Positions 63,265 to 64,000 of a stretch of 64,000 bases of DNA are shown here, one piece after another (the stretch's first letter is position 1; each line of letters starts with the position of its first letter). Made by a program: the position numbers and the translations under genes. The stretch comes from Prosthecobacter sp. (GTDB lineage: Bacteria; Verrucomicrobiota; Verrucomicrobiia; Verrucomicrobiales; Verrucomicrobiaceae), in contig JAIPJY010000001.1 in the NCBI GenBank assembly GCA_021733925.1, positions 1 to 64,000 of the forward strand, read 5' to 3'. Under the pieces are notes generated by a model that had not been told where the DNA came from, did not search any database, and was given only the letters and a program-made list of their open reading frames with translations.

Positions 63265-64000
63265 GAATCATCCTTCCACTCGTCATTCTTCATTCGTCAT
63301 TCGCCATGGCCGCGGCTCCCGCGCTCATTGATTACGACCAGCAAGTCCGTCCGTTCTTGAAGGACAACTGCATCGCCTGCCACAACAAGACCACCACCAA
63401 GGGCGGCCTCAACATGGAGACCCCCGAGCTCATGGCCAAGGGTGGCGAGAGCGACAAGGGCATCCTTCCCGGCAAAGGCGCGGACAGCGTCATGTATCAG
63501 GCCGCAGCGCACACCTGGGACTCCGAGATGCCGCCGAAGGGCAACAAGGTCGGTGCAGTGAATCTCACCGCCGAACAGCTCGCACTCTTCAAAGCATGGA
63601 TTGATCAAGGCGCGAAAGCCTCACCCAAAAAATTGCAGGTCATCGCCTGGGAGCCCCTGCCTGCGGGCTTGAATCCCATCTATGCCATCGCCGTTGCACC
63701 CCAGGGGGATTTCGCCGCTGCTGCCCGTGCAAATCAGATCAGCATCTACCATCTGCCCACGCAGAGCCTCGTCACCAAGCTCACAGATGAAACCCTTCGC
63801 AAATCCGGCCTCTACAAACAAGCCGGTGTCGCCCATCGCGATCTCGTGCAGTCTCTGGCCTTCAGTCCAGACGGCACGCACCTTGCCACCGGCAGCTTTC
63901 GCGAGGTGAAACTGTGGAAACGCAACGCCCCCGCAGCCCCCGCCTTCGCTCCTTCCGCCAAATTCACCGCGACTCAGGAAGCCGACAACTCAATCAAACT
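63261..64000 (+). CDS. Cytochrome c-like/WD40 protein (truncated by window end)
   Basis: At least 246 residues visible; the gene runs past the window end. Start at ATG 63261 overlaps the previous TGA. A short signal peptide (MRIILPLVILHSSFAMA) leads to a planctomycete-type cytochrome c domain with heme motif CIACH (Cys37, Cys40, His41), and a MPPKG segment with a possible axial Met. From about residue 140 come WD40-like strands (YAIAVAPQGDFAAAA and SLAFSPDGTHLATGSFREVKLW). Such proteins are exported and often encoded with DUF1501 and DUF1549 proteins. Role unknown. Confidence 0.85.
   Translation, partial: MRIILPLVILHSSFAMAAAPALIDYDQQVRPFLKDNCIACHNKTTTKGGLNMETPELMAKGGESDKGILPGKGADSVMYQAAAHTWDSEMPPKGNKVGAVNLTAEQLALFKAWIDQGAKASPKKLQVIAWEPLPAGLNPIYAIAVAPQGDFAAAARANQISIYHLPTQSLVTKLTDETLRKSGLYKQAGVAHRDLVQSLAFSPDGTHLATGSFREVKLWKRNAPAAPAFAPSAKFTATQEADNSIK

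Overview
The window looks like a chromosome segment of a high-GC member of the Verrucomicrobia (Prosthecobacter/Verrucomicrobiaceae-like). This is inferred from gene content, not from a marker gene: three DUF1501 proteins, two DUF1549/DUF1553 cytochrome-like proteins, a planctomycete-type cytochrome c/WD40 protein, many Tat-signal secreted oxidoreductases and hydrolases, and a giant autotransporter-repeat protein with a PEP-CTERM tail. I see no rRNA, tRNA, CRISPR array, prophage or plasmid functions. Coding density is high. The only gene-free stretch over 300 bases (36656-37039) holds a decayed glycoside-hydrolase fragment.

Layout. 0-6 kb: oligoendopeptidase F, a DUF1549/DUF1553 protein and a Tat-exported FAD oxidoreductase, with hairpin repeats. 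6-13 kb: a LacI regulator divergent from a LamG-sialidase-like protein, Xaa-His dipeptidase (pepD), and a long sialidase-like protein. 13-16 kb: a BASS transporter coupled to a kinase-like phosphotransferase, then a REP-associated transposase (RAYT) flanked by its own inverted REP pairs. 16-25 kb: HpaI-type aldolase, YlbF-like protein, then a run of secreted proteins (SGNH hydrolase, two FAD oxidoreductases, polysaccharide pyruvyl transferase, phosphoesterase, DUF1080-propeller fusion) that looks like glycan processing. 25-30 kb: HxlR regulator divergent from DinB-MATE-DUF5069-MATE. 30-37 kb: a 2225-residue surface protein and a pseudogene. 37-44 kb: sugar-isomerase-like protein, FG-GAP protein, TSUP permease, small lipoprotein, Gfo/Idh/MocA oxidoreductase, SHD1-like secreted protein. 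44.6-47.8 kb: the repair translocase Mfd. 47.8-50.7 kb: a leftward FabG-ACP-membrane protein-patatin operon. 50.8-64 kb: a NanM-like kelch protein, three DUF1501 genes, an orphan AbrB-like 60-mer, TerB-like and Zn-phospholipase-C-like proteins, and a rightward DUF1501 - DUF1549/DUF1553 - IPT/PPC-like - cytochrome/WD40 series that runs off the end.

Functionally, most of the window encodes the cell envelope and secreted polysaccharide handling; housekeeping is limited to pepF, pepD and mfd. The most unusual items are the RAYT with covarying REP pairs, the mini lipid/acyl operon (FabG, ACP, LPG-synthase-type membrane protein, patatin), the C9 tract in the leader of the giant surface protein, the degenerate agarase-like remnant next to it, the HxlR-divergent palindrome, and a perfect terminator that runs into the only available upstream start codon of mfd.
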